A DNA stretch of 64,000 nucleotides, from positions 333,704,419 to 333,768,418 of the forward strand of contig CM077643.1 of assembly GCA_039707465.1 (NCBI GenBank), in the 5' to 3' direction. The notes below the pieces were generated by a model that was not told the DNA's origin, ran no database searches, and worked only from the letters and a program-made list of their open reading frames with translations. A program made the position numbers and the translations under genes. Positions 10,216 through 23,049 of this stretch are shown one piece after another. The stretch's first letter is position 1, and the number at the start of each line of letters is the position of its first letter. Source of the stretch: Rhabdophis nuchalis. Lineage: Eukaryota; Chordata; Lepidosauria; Squamata; Natricidae.

Positions 10216-12108
10216 CTATCTGTATGGAATTTTGGGTTCAAAGAAGTGGATTTGTGCTTCAGGACGTGCCTGTTAGCATTGAAAGTCTGTTTTCTGTGAA
10301 ATGGATTTTTGTTTGAGTTTAAAAAAAAGTCATCTGACACATCTGGAAAGAGCCAGATGACAATGTATATAGGTTTGCTGAGATATTGGTGCCAAGCCAT
10401 GAAGGGTTTCATAGTTCTGGAATCAGATATTGACATATGCACACACACACAGTTTTGTTCATAATTTTATGCCATGTCAAAACTGAGAAATGCACTATAG
10501 AATATTACAAGGATATCAATCATATATGGTAGTATTAGCCTCCCTAAAAGCTGCCATCGAGAATTGCTAAGGTTGCCTGTGGATTTAGCCTTGCTTGTCT
10601 GGCATCAAAAGAAACCTTGCAGTATTCAGCATTGACTACGTCCCCTACAATCCTCCAATTAATCCTTAAAACCTGTCTTAGTCCTGTCTATTCATTGCCT
10701 GATTGAACTACGTTTCCATTTTTAAGTAAAGCTCTTCCAAAGGTTTGAGGCAAGTAACTACAAGCTGAGTTCTCATAAAACAAGAAAAGAAAAAGGAACT
10801 AATAGATAGAAAAGTTAAACATTTAATTTCTGCATAAGAAAGCACCTTCCGTCTGCTGCCTTTGCAAAAAATATTTCCACTGTGACTAAAGCAGCCTAAA
10901 CTTTGTCTTTGGTGAGTTCCCAATATCATTAATTCCATAGCCATATGGCAACCAGAGAAAAATCCTTTTTATGAATCTTCAATGTACTAATAAAAATCAA
11001 AGGGGTTTTTGAAAAAAACAATTCTGCGCCATCAAGTCAGTGTAGACTCTTATCAACCACATAGATAGATCTTCTACTCCAGGGTAATATTTCTCCCACT
11101 TGGCTCTTCTAGTTTTTCAACGCTTATATCCATCACTTCATAAATTGAGTCCATCCATCTTACTGCTAATTGTCTTCTTCTTTTTCCTTCCATCTTTCCC
11201 AACATCACTAGATTTCTCAGGGGAACTGAGTGTTTGCATAATGTGCCCAAGCTATAAACATTTCAGCCTGGTCATTAGTAGCTCAAGTGAGACCCCTGGG
11301 TTGATTTGTTTTATGATTTGTTTGTTTTCTTGGCGTACCATGGTATGCCCAGGAATCTCCTTCATCACTAAACTTTAAAAGCATCAATATTTTTTCTGTA
11401 TTGTTTCTTCAAAGCCCAATTTTTGTTTCCATAGGGAAAGTCATTGCCTACAAGATTTTGAAAGTAGAGACACATCATGGCATCTGAATGATTTTTTTTC
11501 TGAGGGTTTCATTGCTGCTTTACCCTGTGCTAGTCTATGGCATATTTTTTGAAAGCCATAAGTACTATACATAAAAATAAGATACTGATGGTTGACCATA
11601 GGTCTTTTCCCTACTTGCAATTTTAATCAGTACCGTAATAACCCTGATGTCCTGCTAAGTAGCACAATGCTAGTTTCATCTAATCCCCATCCAGAATTTA
11701 ACCAGCCTTCTGTCATCACTCCATATTCCAGATAAAAAGGTTTTGTTTCTTATTTAAACAAATAGGGTTTCATCACAGCAATACGTTGGCTAAAACTTAT
11801 GCAGCTTTGTAACTTCAATCACAGGCAGCTAAGTGAGGAGATCTTCCTTTGGATGTTGTCACAGGTGTGAGTATCTCCAGAGATGTGGTCATCTCCCATT
11901 TCTTCCGGTCACTAATAGACATCTGCTACAGAAAAGTCTTATGATTTTTGTCTTCTCAACCCTCAGCTCCAAGATCCTTTTAATCAAACTATAAGCATAA
12001 TTATCTTTCTCTATAAGTTGTGCTTTCACGTCTAGCTCACTTTTTTTGTCTTCTACCAACTGCATGCCAACAAAGCATGATGTCCTGGTGTCTGGAGGCC
12101 GTGAGTCT

Positions 12109-12430
12109 GGATGGGGAGAAACAGGCTTCAACTCAACCCATCCAAGACCGAGTGGCTGTGGCTTCCAGCATCACGATATAGCCAGCTAGTGCCATCTCTG
12201 GCTATCGGGGGTGAACCACTAGCCCCCACAGAGAGGGCCTGCAACTTGGGTGTCCTCCTGGACTCTAGGCTGTCGTTAGACGATCACATGACAGCCATGG
12301 CCAGGGCGGCTTTTTATCAGGTCCACCTGATAAGCTAGTTGCGTCCCTTTCTGGATCGTGACGCTCTACGCACGGTCACTCAAGCCCTCGTCATCTCCCG
12401 CCTGGACTACTGCAACGCTCTCTACAACCA
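12109..12430 (+). mobile_element. L2-clade LINE ORF2 internal fragment
   Basis: Encodes the segment after the RT core (NPSKTEWLWLPASR, then a conserved block with CNLGVLLDSRLSLDDH, matching 39530-39830). It lacks both the RT catalytic motif and the 3' end, and contains frame breaks. Confidence 0.75.
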
Positions 12431-12496
12431 AAAGGAAAGGAGATAAATATTTTCAAATGCTCTAAAATTCTTGTCTATTGAGATTTTCAATCATTC

Positions 12497-13115
12497 GGGT
12501 TGTCCCAAAGATGTTTTCAAAAGGCAACTGGTCTTTCTTGAGTTTTTTTTTCCTAGAAAACATTTCACTTCTTATTCAAGGATCTTTTTCAGTTCTGACT
12601 GAATGGTGAGGAATAGAAGGATCTTCCAAGGTTGCACACCCATTTGCACTTGGATTCAGGTGACCCTGAGAGTACAGATAAATTCCCAAGTGGCCTCAAT
12701 GACTGACCTTCAGAGTGCTACCAACCAGATGGTTTCAAAGAACAAAGCCTTCTATTCCCCATCCCTATTCCTTCCTTCCTTCTCAGAAATGTGAAACTCC
12801 AGAGTTCTGTGCTAGTCATCTCTATCTCATTACCTTCATTTCCTAAGACTGTCCCTGTGTGCCAAACCAATCAGTGGCAGGGAACCAGCGATGAGCATTT
12901 CAGCTCTAAAAGTTTCCAACTACCTAGGCATTATCTAAATTAAATGAAGATTTGTGAATCACAGGCACCGACAAGATACAAGATGTTCATAGGCATGATT
13001 CTAAAGAAGGGATGGTATGAACTGAAGAAGTTTCTTGGATGAGAAGCGAAATGTGTTCAAGGAACAAACCAAGAAAGTCCAGTTGCCTTTTGAAAAGCAC
13101 CTTTGAACAGGTTTG
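12497..13115. repeat. Composite element with ~100-bp inverted termini
   Basis: Left arm 12497-12603 and right arm 13013-13115 are reverse complements with mismatches; TTCAAAAGGCAACTGG pairs with CCAGTTGCCTTTTGAA. The interior contains copy 2 of the unnamed repeat (12770-12982, minus). The arm text (GATGAGAAGCGAAATG) recalls a repeat common in squamates, but I cannot assign a class. Confidence 0.6.
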
Positions 13116-13912
13116 TTTCTCAGACCAGTTGATTTTATCTTGCAGGAGAAAGTTTAGCTCTCACCCCCCTCAAAGTACCACTAACCCTTGAAAAATATAG
13201 AATGAGGAGAGGAATAGAGGAGGATGAGGTTTATTTAAAACCTTTAAAGTGTATTAGTTTTTTAGGCTGTTTTCACATCTTTATTGCACCTCATTATTTT
13301 CACTGGCTGTTCTTGCTACCCTCTTTGGTAAGACATCAAATGCATAACATGTTTACAAGGTGTTGTGTATATTGGATACAACCCACAATGCGGCTTGTAT
13401 CCCACACAGATTCCATTGGAAAAGAATGCAGGATTTGTGGGAACTGTTGATGGAGCATTGTGCTTATTTTTTTTATTTTTTTTTATTTTCACTTATTGGC
13501 AAAAGCAACCCCATGCATTCCATTGCTCTGGCTGATTTGCATCCAAGCATCATTTTGTTTAATGAGTTACTATGGTTATGTATATATACACACAATATTT
13601 TTGACACTATCTCAACAGGTCCTGCAATCCTTCTAATTGTAGTATGTCCTCTTGTTTTCTGGGACCATGGTTTCCATTTGAAAAGTGGCAAGACATTTAG
13701 AAGGTAAACTTTTGTGGAAGCTGCTGAGCTGGGTTTTTTTTTTAAGTTGTAGCTGGCAAGGCATATTTCAGCCAGTATGCCACAAACATCTGGATGAGTG
13801 TCACTTAGCAAATGGTATTTTTAAAGTAGAGAGATGCTGTCAACAAACAAAAGTTAAATCCAACAGCTTTGCCTTGGTACATTCCCTAACTGATTCTTCC
13901 CAGGTCCTAAAG

Positions 13913-14009
13913 CAGGGGTCTCCAACCTTTGCAACTTTAAGTCTGAAGGACTTCAGCTCCCAGAATTCTCCAGCCAGCAAAGCAAAGTTGCAAAGGTTGG
14001 AGACCCCTG
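13913..14009. mobile_element. Fold-back hAT MITE, right arm shortened
   Basis: Starts CAGGGGTCTCCAACCTTTGC and ends GCAAAGGTTGGAGACCCCTG. It is flanked by TCCTAAAG (13905-13912) and TGCTAAAG (14010-14017), a 7/8 target duplication. The right arm lacks the internal CTTCAGCTCCCAG complement present in the full copy at 49261. Confidence 0.85.
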
Positions 14010-14649
14010 TGCTAAAGGATCCTTTTTCAAACTTGAAGGCTACCAAAGATGAATTTATTGTACCTTTTGCAAAAATATGTCTTCTGTAAGGTAGAAACAT
14101 ATAAGTGCTGTGCTGAATGAAGTTTTTGATTCAATGAGTTTACTCATCACCCATGTTATGTGTATTATGTTTGCATTTAATACCAGTGCTGTGATTCAGT
14201 CGCTTGTGCCCAGCCTGAGAGTTTAGGTCTTCAGAGTTTAGGTGCGGTCTTTTCATACTAATGCAAGGTCAGTTTGTAATATGTCTCAGCTTGTCCATGA
14301 TTTAATCTTGGATGTGATGACTACCCTGGTATATATTACTAAATTGCTTGGGCATGGACAGTCTTCTTTCAGAAATGTGCCCTCTAGGTTTTGGGTGTGG
14401 AACCAGCCATGATTTTAGGGTGAGGATGGAGGTGTAGCTGTTGTCATCCAGGAATCCATCCAGTAGCTTTTTGAAGTACTGCACTACACATAGCTAGATG
14501 CGAGATCATTTGAGATCATTTTGTTCCCTGCTGCATAGGGACTTCCCTGCCCAGGTTCCAATGGTTGGGCTATGGAGTTCCCTAGATGGATGGTTCTGAA
14601 GGACTTCAAGTTGCTTTCCCTGGTCCCAAAATCAGATGACTTGAGATAT

Positions 14650-14770
14650 TATGGCTACAGAATAACAGAGTTGGAAGGGAACTTGGAAGTCTTATAATCC
14701 AACCCCCTGTTCAAGCAGGAAAGACTGTACCTTCTTAGACAAAAGGTTGTCCATGGCAAATGGTCTACTC
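14650..14770 (-). mobile_element. CR1-type LINE 3' end fragment, reverse orientation
   Basis: The text AGAATAACAGAGTTGGAAGG and TCCAACCCCCTG is the complement of the CR1 3' end seen at 24140-24210. It is short and degraded. Confidence 0.6.
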
Positions 14771-15094
14771 TGGCCTGATCCAGATTATTGAGGCCCAACT
14801 TCAGGGGAGGCACACTCCCTGAACTTGGCTTTTGCCTCAGAGCATTGCAATATGAGCTGGTGTTAGATGGTCTTGTCATCAGTCCCTTGTCAAGGATACA
14901 TTACTCCCTTCTAGCTCTGTGGCTGACCACAGACCAAAATGCTGAATAATTTCCTATATACTGGTTAGCCAGAGATATTTGAAATATCAGTTAGGTCCCA
15001 TTAAATTATAGTTCATATTTTGGGGGATAGGAACCATTCTGATGGTAGGTCTGTCTCATGACACTTCCATCACTAGGCCACTCAGAATTTATTT

Positions 15095-15665
15095 CCATGT
15101 TTTATTTATTTTATTTTTATAACATCCAATCTAACAGTGTGTGTTCTGGGTACAGTTGTGCTTATGTAATCATATACATTTTTGTTGTTATAATTCCTTG
15201 CCATCATATTAATAATATAATTATATAATAATATAATTACACTAATATTTAACATTTAACATCATTTTCTTGAACAATTCTCCTCTTTACCATTTCTTCC
15301 AGTTGTATATCCTCCTTTCCAACTTCTATTATTTGGCCGTTGATAAAATATGTCCCATATCAAAAAGTATTCAGTTTCTTCTTTATCCTTAATAGCAAAT
15401 GTTAATCAATCCATTTCTGCACAATCTAAGATTTTCTTAATCATATTCCCGTCAGATGGGATCTCATCATCTTTCCATTATTATGCAAATAAAATTCTAG
15501 TTGCAGTTAAGATATGCAAGATCAACCATGTGTCTCTTTATTATATGTTTCAGGTAGAATGCCCAACAAAAATACCTCTGGTTTGAAATCTATATGTTGT
15601 TTTATCATTTTCTCCAGCTATGTTTGTATTTTTGTCCAATATTTTCTTGCTTTAGGGCAGCAACT
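15095..15665 (-). mobile_element. L1-type LINE ORF2 C-terminal fragment, degraded
   Basis: The minus strand encodes broken pieces of L1 ORF2 C-terminus, including LPKARKYWTK-like, YNKET and LTATRILFA stretches. The AT-rich 15095-15250 segment lies at the element's 3' side. Many frame breaks make it inactive. Confidence 0.55.
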
Positions 15666-18256
15666 CAGAAAGGGCCTTGCCACCCTTCAGGGGCTGTCTT
15701 ATGTCCCCTCAGCTTCACATTTGGCCTTTCTTTGTAAGCCATGCTTTGGTCAGAAAAGAGAAGTAAAAGCAAATATAAATAAATAAGTGTACACTCAGTA
15801 AAATGGCGCTGGAGATTTCTTTGTTTTGTTTTTTCTATTATATTTGAAAGCATGCAAACTGGTGCTACCCCAAACCCTTTTCGTTTGGAAATGGCAGAAC
15901 CCTTCCTGGCAAGCAAGACATTTTTCTGCTTATCCATTTGCTGTTCTGAAGGATCATAAAGCCCAAGGCAGGCCATGAATGCGAGTTACTCGAGAACGGG
16001 ACTCTTGTGTAACTCTCCGTGTAAAATAAGACTCAGTAATGCCCACATCGTCCTTGTTCATTAATCATCAGGGAAACTATCCGTTTGAATTTAGCACCAA
16101 ATATTTGAACAGATAATCTTCACCCATATTGAATGGAAGATAAACAAAATGCTAGTTTGTGATACTGAGGAAAGTTCTTCTCTCAAAAAAAGAAAGTTAA
16201 ACTTTGTGTGGACATGTAAGAACAATTCATGAAATCAGCCTCAGGATGATTTTTTTAAGAGAACCAGAAATTTTCACATGCATTCCTTGCTTCTAGACTA
16301 AATATATGCCTTCAGGGGAAAGTTGACATGCTGCAATAGTCTCTGGGTTGTGAAACTCTCCTTATATTGTGACCAGGGAAGTATGTATGTGTGTATGTGT
16401 GTGTGTGTATATATATATATGAATTAAATTTTAGTTTGTGGCCTCTTGGAAGTATTTGCCCTTAGACTTGAGAAATTTAGTTTGGTCTCATCCAGATGAA
16501 GAAATTACAGGGAATATGTTTAAATAATATATGTTGTACTTCCAAATAAATCACTCACAATATTATCCACGACTTACTAACGCAAGGCAAAATTCAATCA
16601 TACTTACTTTAATATATTTATGCTTTTAGATAAGGCAGTTAAAATATGTTACTTTGTTTTATTAATTATAGTTGTATAGGCTACAACTAATTGTTGGTAG
16701 CCCTTAAGAACATTGTGTGTCAGACCCTCTCATCTGTCTATTGAAGAATTTCTAAGATGACCAGAAATAATTTGTTGCTTCCTGGAATATGAATAACTAG
16801 ATGGTTCTCAAGTGGGAAAAAGTTGAATATTTTCACTTTTTATGCAGAATATATAAGTAGAAATTGTAGAGTAGAAGAAATAGGTATTGGAATTAAAGTT
16901 GTTGAAATATAATGAATCTCAGATAAGCTAGTGACACCTTGGATAGATGATAGGAGAACCTTTAAGGAGTCCTGTTGTAGGAGAAAGAAGAAATATCGAT
17001 TGCCTGTCATTTTTTTAAAAGAAAACTTTTAAGGTTATGTCAACAACCTAACTGGAACAATAACAGATTTCATCCTCCTTGGCTCAAAATTTCCATAGAG
17101 ATGGCTATGAAACTAAGAAACTTTGGCTACTTAGGAGAAAGACAATGACAACTTTTTATCAAAATGCAGAAACTTTGCATAGAGAACAAGCCCTCGCTTC
17201 ATTTTCCCAGTTGGAATGTATAGTTTTGAAAGGTGGACCATCAATAAAGTTGAAGAACAACAACAAAATGATGCCTCTGAATTATGAAGCTGGATAAAAT
17301 CGCTGAGCATAACGTGGGCTTCAAATCAAGTCATTCAACGGTTGATGAAGTAAAATCAGACAGCTTATTAGAAGGATTAATAGTGGTGTTAAAGTTTAAA
17401 TATTAAAGAGCAATTAAAGAATAACAGGTATAGAAAATTGAAGAAAATCAAACAGAGCCTGACAGAAACAATTGACTAGATACTATCATGCATAACATAA
17501 GCATTAGTTTGTGCATTAGTTTGTGTTATGAATGATAGTATAGGAATATTTTTATGGCTCCCATGATGCAGATATTATGTTATTGCAATAATCAGGTAAC
17601 ATGGAGATTTGCTAATCTACAAGTGATCAAGTTCACAAACCAGTAATTGCCCTTGTTATCCATCAACCAAATTATCCTCTGCTGTACCCTCGGCTGTGTA
17701 CAGGTCACTACTGGCATTACCAGACCAATTTTAGTTTTAGAAATTGGATTTAATGCTCTAAGTGGAGATGAATTTATAGCATGACAATTATCTTGTAAAG
17801 CATATAATAAATTCTGTTCTTCTCTCTTCCTCTATAATTGTATTCTACATTCATTATAATTTAAACACAACAGCAAACGTTTGCCAAGCATTAATTTTAA
17901 TACAAAAAAAATTCCACTCTGAATATGTGCATTTTCTCATTGTAACCTCACTAAATTCTTAAAAATAGCAAGCACCATTTTTAAACGTAAAAAATTACAA
18001 ATGAGGCTTTTTAATCAAGCCCTTATCTGTACAGCTGTTGCCTCCCTCCTTTAAAATATTTTTTAAGATAAGAAAGTATGCTAGAAGAAACAGCCCTAAC
18101 TCACCTTAGGAGACCCATTGTGGTTCACAGGGACATCATCACCTGCTTCAGCTGATGTTCCTGGGACTCAGTTCCAAAAATCCAATCCCAGATACATCAC
18201 TGAGTCAGGAAAGTAGGATAGAATTTGCTATCCATGCATCATCTTACCTTTTACTA

Positions 18257-19033
18257 CCATGTTTCCCTGAAAATATTTCCTATGTTTTCCCAAAAGTAAG
18301 TCCTACCTTCATTTTACATGTGTACCCAATATAAGTCCCACCTCCAAAATAAGCCCTAATTAACATCCCACCCAATCTGGGGTGCAGGGGGTGGGGCAAG
18401 GGGCACAGGTAAAAATTAAGCTAAGGTGAGGGTGGAGATGGAGCTGTCTTACTGGGTGGAGCTGTCTTACTGGAACAGCTTGCCTCCAGAAGTTGTGAAT
18501 GCCCCAACCCTGGAAGTCTTTAAGAAGATGTTAGATAGCCATTTGTCTGAAATGGTATAAGGTTCCTGCCCACGCAGGGGGTTGGACTAGAAGACCTACA
18601 AGGTCCCTTCCAACTCTGCTATTATATTGTATTACTTACCAGGCCTCAACACCTGCCTCACCTTGTAGGCCCACTTCTTCTGTGGCCACTTGCCACTGCT
18701 CGCACACGTTGTCCCCAGCCTCCGTTTTGCTATGAGAGGCTTTCCAGAAAGTCTTCTGCAATCAAGAAACAAGGCCCGGATTGATCAATCTGGAGCTCTG
18801 TTATCAGCTGCAGATGGCTTTCCAGAAGGCCTCTAAAGGTGAAACGAAAGCCAGGTGGTGCTGCATGCGAGCTGCAGAAGAAGTGGGCCAGAAGCAGGCT
18901 TCTGCTGGGCAGGGCTATTGATGCTGCCACCATGAGATGAGTCAGTAATTAGAACCCACTGAAAATAAAGTCTGGTGCCTTTTTTTGTGGCCAAAATAAT
19001 ATAAGACCGGGTCTTATTTTTGGAGAAACACAG
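18257..19033. mobile_element. TIR element of the TGTTTCCC family, interrupted by CR1
   Basis: Left end CCATGTTTCCCTGAAAATA preceded by TA; right end GGTCTTATTTTTGGAGAAACACAG followed by CA. The ends are inverted relative to each other, as in 36250-36940 and 43726-43968. The interior includes a CR1 3' fragment (18466-18635). The element has no transposase frame. Confidence 0.6.
18466..18635 (+). mobile_element. CR1 LINE 3' end fragment
   Basis: Contains GGAACAGCTTGCCTCCAGAA, GAAGTCTTTAAGAAGATGTT and the terminal GGTTGGACTAGAAGACCTAC ... CAACTCTGCTATT block found also at 24050-24210 and 60400-60565. It has inserted inside the TIR element at 18257-19033. Confidence 0.85.
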
Positions 19034-20161
19034 CACTTACCATTATGTGAAATGATGGGAGCAAGATAGTCAATTGCACATTGCTATGATGCATTTTGTG
19101 TAGGAAATTCAGTAGACTTGAGCAAGAGCTGAAGGGTCATCTCTACTACAATTGTAAAAACAGGCCACTATCTATGGGTCCTTAACTAAGCTCTTAAACA
19201 AAATGGTAATTCAAATTTTCCATAGGTCACAGCTTCACAATGACAATCCTCTAGGAATTGTTCAGCAGCTCTCTAAAAGCTCCTCAGAGGAGGCATAATA
19301 ATTTTTCTCCTCTGCTGTTATGCTGTGGTAGGAAGTATACGTGGTATTGAAAGGAGATTCACCAAAAGAGAGTCCAGAAAAGTCAGGTGCAAAAAGATTG
19401 CTTCAACAATGATCTCTTAACCAGAACTTTTTCTTAATGCTTATTTATCTATTCAGACAATTAAAAAAAACCACTGAAATAAGAGAAATTTACTTTTTAG
19501 TAAACAGATTTATACTGAAGTAAAAATCAGTAGTACATATAAGAAGTGGTTGACCCAGAGGAACAGGATCGGACTTAATTTGCTAGTGATGAATTGAGTG
19601 CAGCAGTTGTACCTTAATTATTAAATTTATTATCGTGGCCAATCTATGGCTTGTTCTTTAAAGCCACTCATGCGGCTCATTCATTGTGCATTCTACATTC
19701 ATCCCTCCTTTCATGGTTCATGATAAATATAGCTTGCCACTCAATCTGAATCACAAAGAGCAATTTCTATAAGGTATTGTTTGCTATGCACCCAGAATTG
19801 GAAACCACAGGTTAAAATAGGTTTCCAGTTGTGGCTCGGAGACAAACTGATGACTTACGTAACCATAGCTTACCTAATTTGGACATAATGATAGGCTATA
19901 TTTATCATGATCTAGGAAATGGAGGAGTGAATCAGGTCACGCAAAGGATAACAAGATGTCTGTACAAATAAACCATGTTTCATCTTGTTATATGATATAA
20001 ACTATGCTATGGATTAAAAAAAACAGGAAACCTAGCTGCTAGCCAGTACAAACACATTGCCTATATTATCATGCATTGATATTTAGGCCTAACGTTCTTA
20101 AGGCCTGAGAATCACATAGATCACCTTTTTTTATTACTAAACCATCTGGCTTGCTAAATCT

Positions 20162-21285
20162 GCAGAGAAGTCCTTTTGATTATGCTCCTTCAATCAGAGG
20201 TCTGTTTTCTGGCTTATGGGAAATACCTTTCTTGTATATTGCTCCAAGCTATGGAACACACTCCCTTAAAATTTATTCGTTATGTTTTTATACTGCTTTC
20301 TCGTATGATTCAGGGTGGTATACAATACATCATCAATAGATCATCAATCCTGCAACTTAAAACCCCATGGCATGCATAACTCATGGAATATTGTTAGAAG
20401 ACATCCAGTGAAAAATATTTGGAAATAAATGCTTTTTGAAAAGTATGGTTTTTACTGCCTTCAGAAATTCAAGAAGTGTAGAACTGTGTGTATCATTAGC
20501 ACAAGGTCTCCCCTAGGGTTGGGGCCAACAGGGAAAATGGCTATCTTTGAGTCCTAATCTAACTTCCCATGGGTGTGTGGGATACTGAGTACCCATCCTA
20601 GAAGGTCACATAGGATGGAGAGAAAAGAATCTTTCTGAATAAGGTAGTCCCTGAAGCTTGGGGGAATTGGATTTCCCCCTTATCCTTTCAGTGTTTAAAT
20701 AATCTTTATAAACAAACATCTCTTTCCGCAGAGAAGTCCTTTTGATTATGCTCCTAGGTCTGTTTTCTGGCTTATGGGAAATACCTTTCTTGTATATTGC
20801 TCCAAGCTATGGAACACACTCCCTTAGAATTTATTCGTTATGTTTTTATACTGCTTTCTCGTATGATTCAGGGTGGTATACAATACATCATCAATAGATC
20901 ATCAATCCTGCAACTTAAAACCCCATGGCATGCAAAACTCATGGAATATTGTTAGAAGACATCCAGTGAAAAATATTTGGAAATAAATGCTTTTTGAAAA
21001 GTATGGTTTTTACTGCCTTCAGAAATTCAAGAAGTGTAGAACTGTGTGTATCATTAGCACAAGGTCTCCCCTAGGGTTGGGGCCAACAGGGAAAATGGCT
21101 ATCTTTGAGTCCTAATCTAACTTCCCATGGGTGTGTGGGATACTGAGGACCCATCCTAGAAGGTCACATAGGATGGAGAGAAAAGAATCTTTCTGAATAA
21201 GGTAGTCCCTGAAGCTTGGGGGAATTGGATTTCCCCCTTATCCTTTCAGTGTTTAAATAATCTTTATAAACACACATCTCTTTCC
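20162..21285. repeat. Tandem duplication of a ~560-bp unit
   Basis: Copy 1 (20162-20727) and copy 2 (20728-21285) are directly adjacent and almost identical. Visible differences are an 8-bp deletion in copy 2 (TTCAATCA near 20190) and a few substitutions such as GAGTACC/GAGGACC. The high identity suggests a recent duplication. The unit seems to include an old LINE 3' end (TTTTATACTGCTTTCTCG). Confidence 0.95.
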
Positions 21286-21422
21286 CCATCATTTGCTCCC
21301 TGTTTTATTGTTTTAGTCTGCTTTGTTTGTAAACTTTGTTAGACATCCTTGAGGTCTTGCCAAAGCGAAATGGCAAAGAGTATGGTAAAACAAAGCAGTG
21401 CATTTCTTTGTTCTGTTTTATC

Positions 21423-21427
<5 letters not shown>

Positions 21428-21472
<45 letters not shown>
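21428..21472. repeat. (GA)n microsatellite
   Basis: About 22 uninterrupted GA units. Confidence 0.95.
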
Positions 21473-21475
<3 letters not shown>

Positions 21476-23049
21476 TTCACTAAATCTTCATTGCCTGGAG
21501 AAAAATGCTTTTAGAGAGGCGTCTAACAGCAATATAGGTATTTAAATTAAGATTGAATTAACTGGAGGGGAAATGAGACAGTTATGATCTTTCAAATAGC
21601 AAGCACTCCTAGTGTATGCATTTCAGTGGAATAGTAGGGATAAAGTGGAACAATTGAAATGCTATTTTCCACATAGGATTTTTTCTGCTGAATGCATCAT
21701 ACAAGGTCCACAAGATTTGAGGAAACTCCTCCTTTATTCTATGTAGATAAAGTGCCGATATTTATTTAAAGTTGTCCATGACAGGATTTGAGATAGGCCT
21801 GACATCTTGGAATTCCCAGGATCATTTCCGTATCATCTATGTATGTTGCACAGCTTTAAAAAGTATTTTCAAGCCCTGGCAGGCATGATATGTGGGTAGT
21901 TGCCTTTGTTTCCTGGAGAGATCCCTAGGTCAAAAGGTAGACCACTTTATCTCTAGTTCATCAGTGAAATGCTGCATATAACAGTGTTTGCCATTAACCA
22001 CTCCTCAGTTTATTTTTAAAACATCATAAACCCCTTAATGTTTGCTATGCTCTTACTGCAGTAAATAGGCCAACAACCTGTTGAGAGGGTTGAAGTAAAA
22101 AAGAAACTGTGTGTGAGTTGATTTCTGCAGAAGATTAGTGGTAAGAAACCACTTAGATTGGCCAGGTTAATCCCATAATGGCACATGAAGAATTTCTGTT
22201 TGCCCATGTAATCCACAAGCGGAATCAAGCACTGAAAACCTGCACTTCTAAAATGTGCATGAGAACTATGATTAAGCAATTTATTGATAGAAGCTCTTTA
22301 ATTCTGCAGCTTCATCAAAGAGAATAACAAAAGTCAGTCTGCAAATAATACTATGCTTTAAATGGATGGTTATTTGATGTGGCTTGAAAGAGTTATTTTT
22401 TTCAAATGTTCTTCAAAGGAAATTTCTCCATCTTATTTTAGGAAAGAAAAAAATGAGTCTGTATATATGGTGCCATGATGGAAGGTAAATGGCTTATATT
22501 TAAAATGACAACCATTATAGGTTCTAAGGGAATTTCATATGAGAGGATTTATGGGTTAGCCATTGTTTGAATCTCTATGGTTTCACACAATCAACATCTA
22601 CCTTCATTTATGCCCTCCAGTTATTTTTAGGACTAGACCTACAACTCCCAATATCTCTCATTGGTCAAGCTGCTTGGTAAGTTGAGGATTTAAGCCCATT
22701 TTAAGGTTACCTGTTTGGGGAAGGTCATTCTAAAATTTAGGGATTGCTGTGCAGAGGTGATATGATCCTTGAAATTCTAGAAGTGTCTATTTTACTTGGA
22801 ATGTGAGACATGAAGAGCAAGTAAGAACATAACAGTTTATTGATTTCAATATTTATTGTATAAGAGAAAACAAAATAGATAATAAAGTCCTAGCTAGCAT
22901 TCTTTCTTCCACAGATGTTTAATTCCCACCACCCTCTTTCGAAAAAGTATTCATGAGCGGCTACAAACATATTATAGTTATATTGACATCTCAAAGAACT
23001 GGCAGACATAATCATACATAAAGCAGAACGGTGAATGCTAATTAACATT

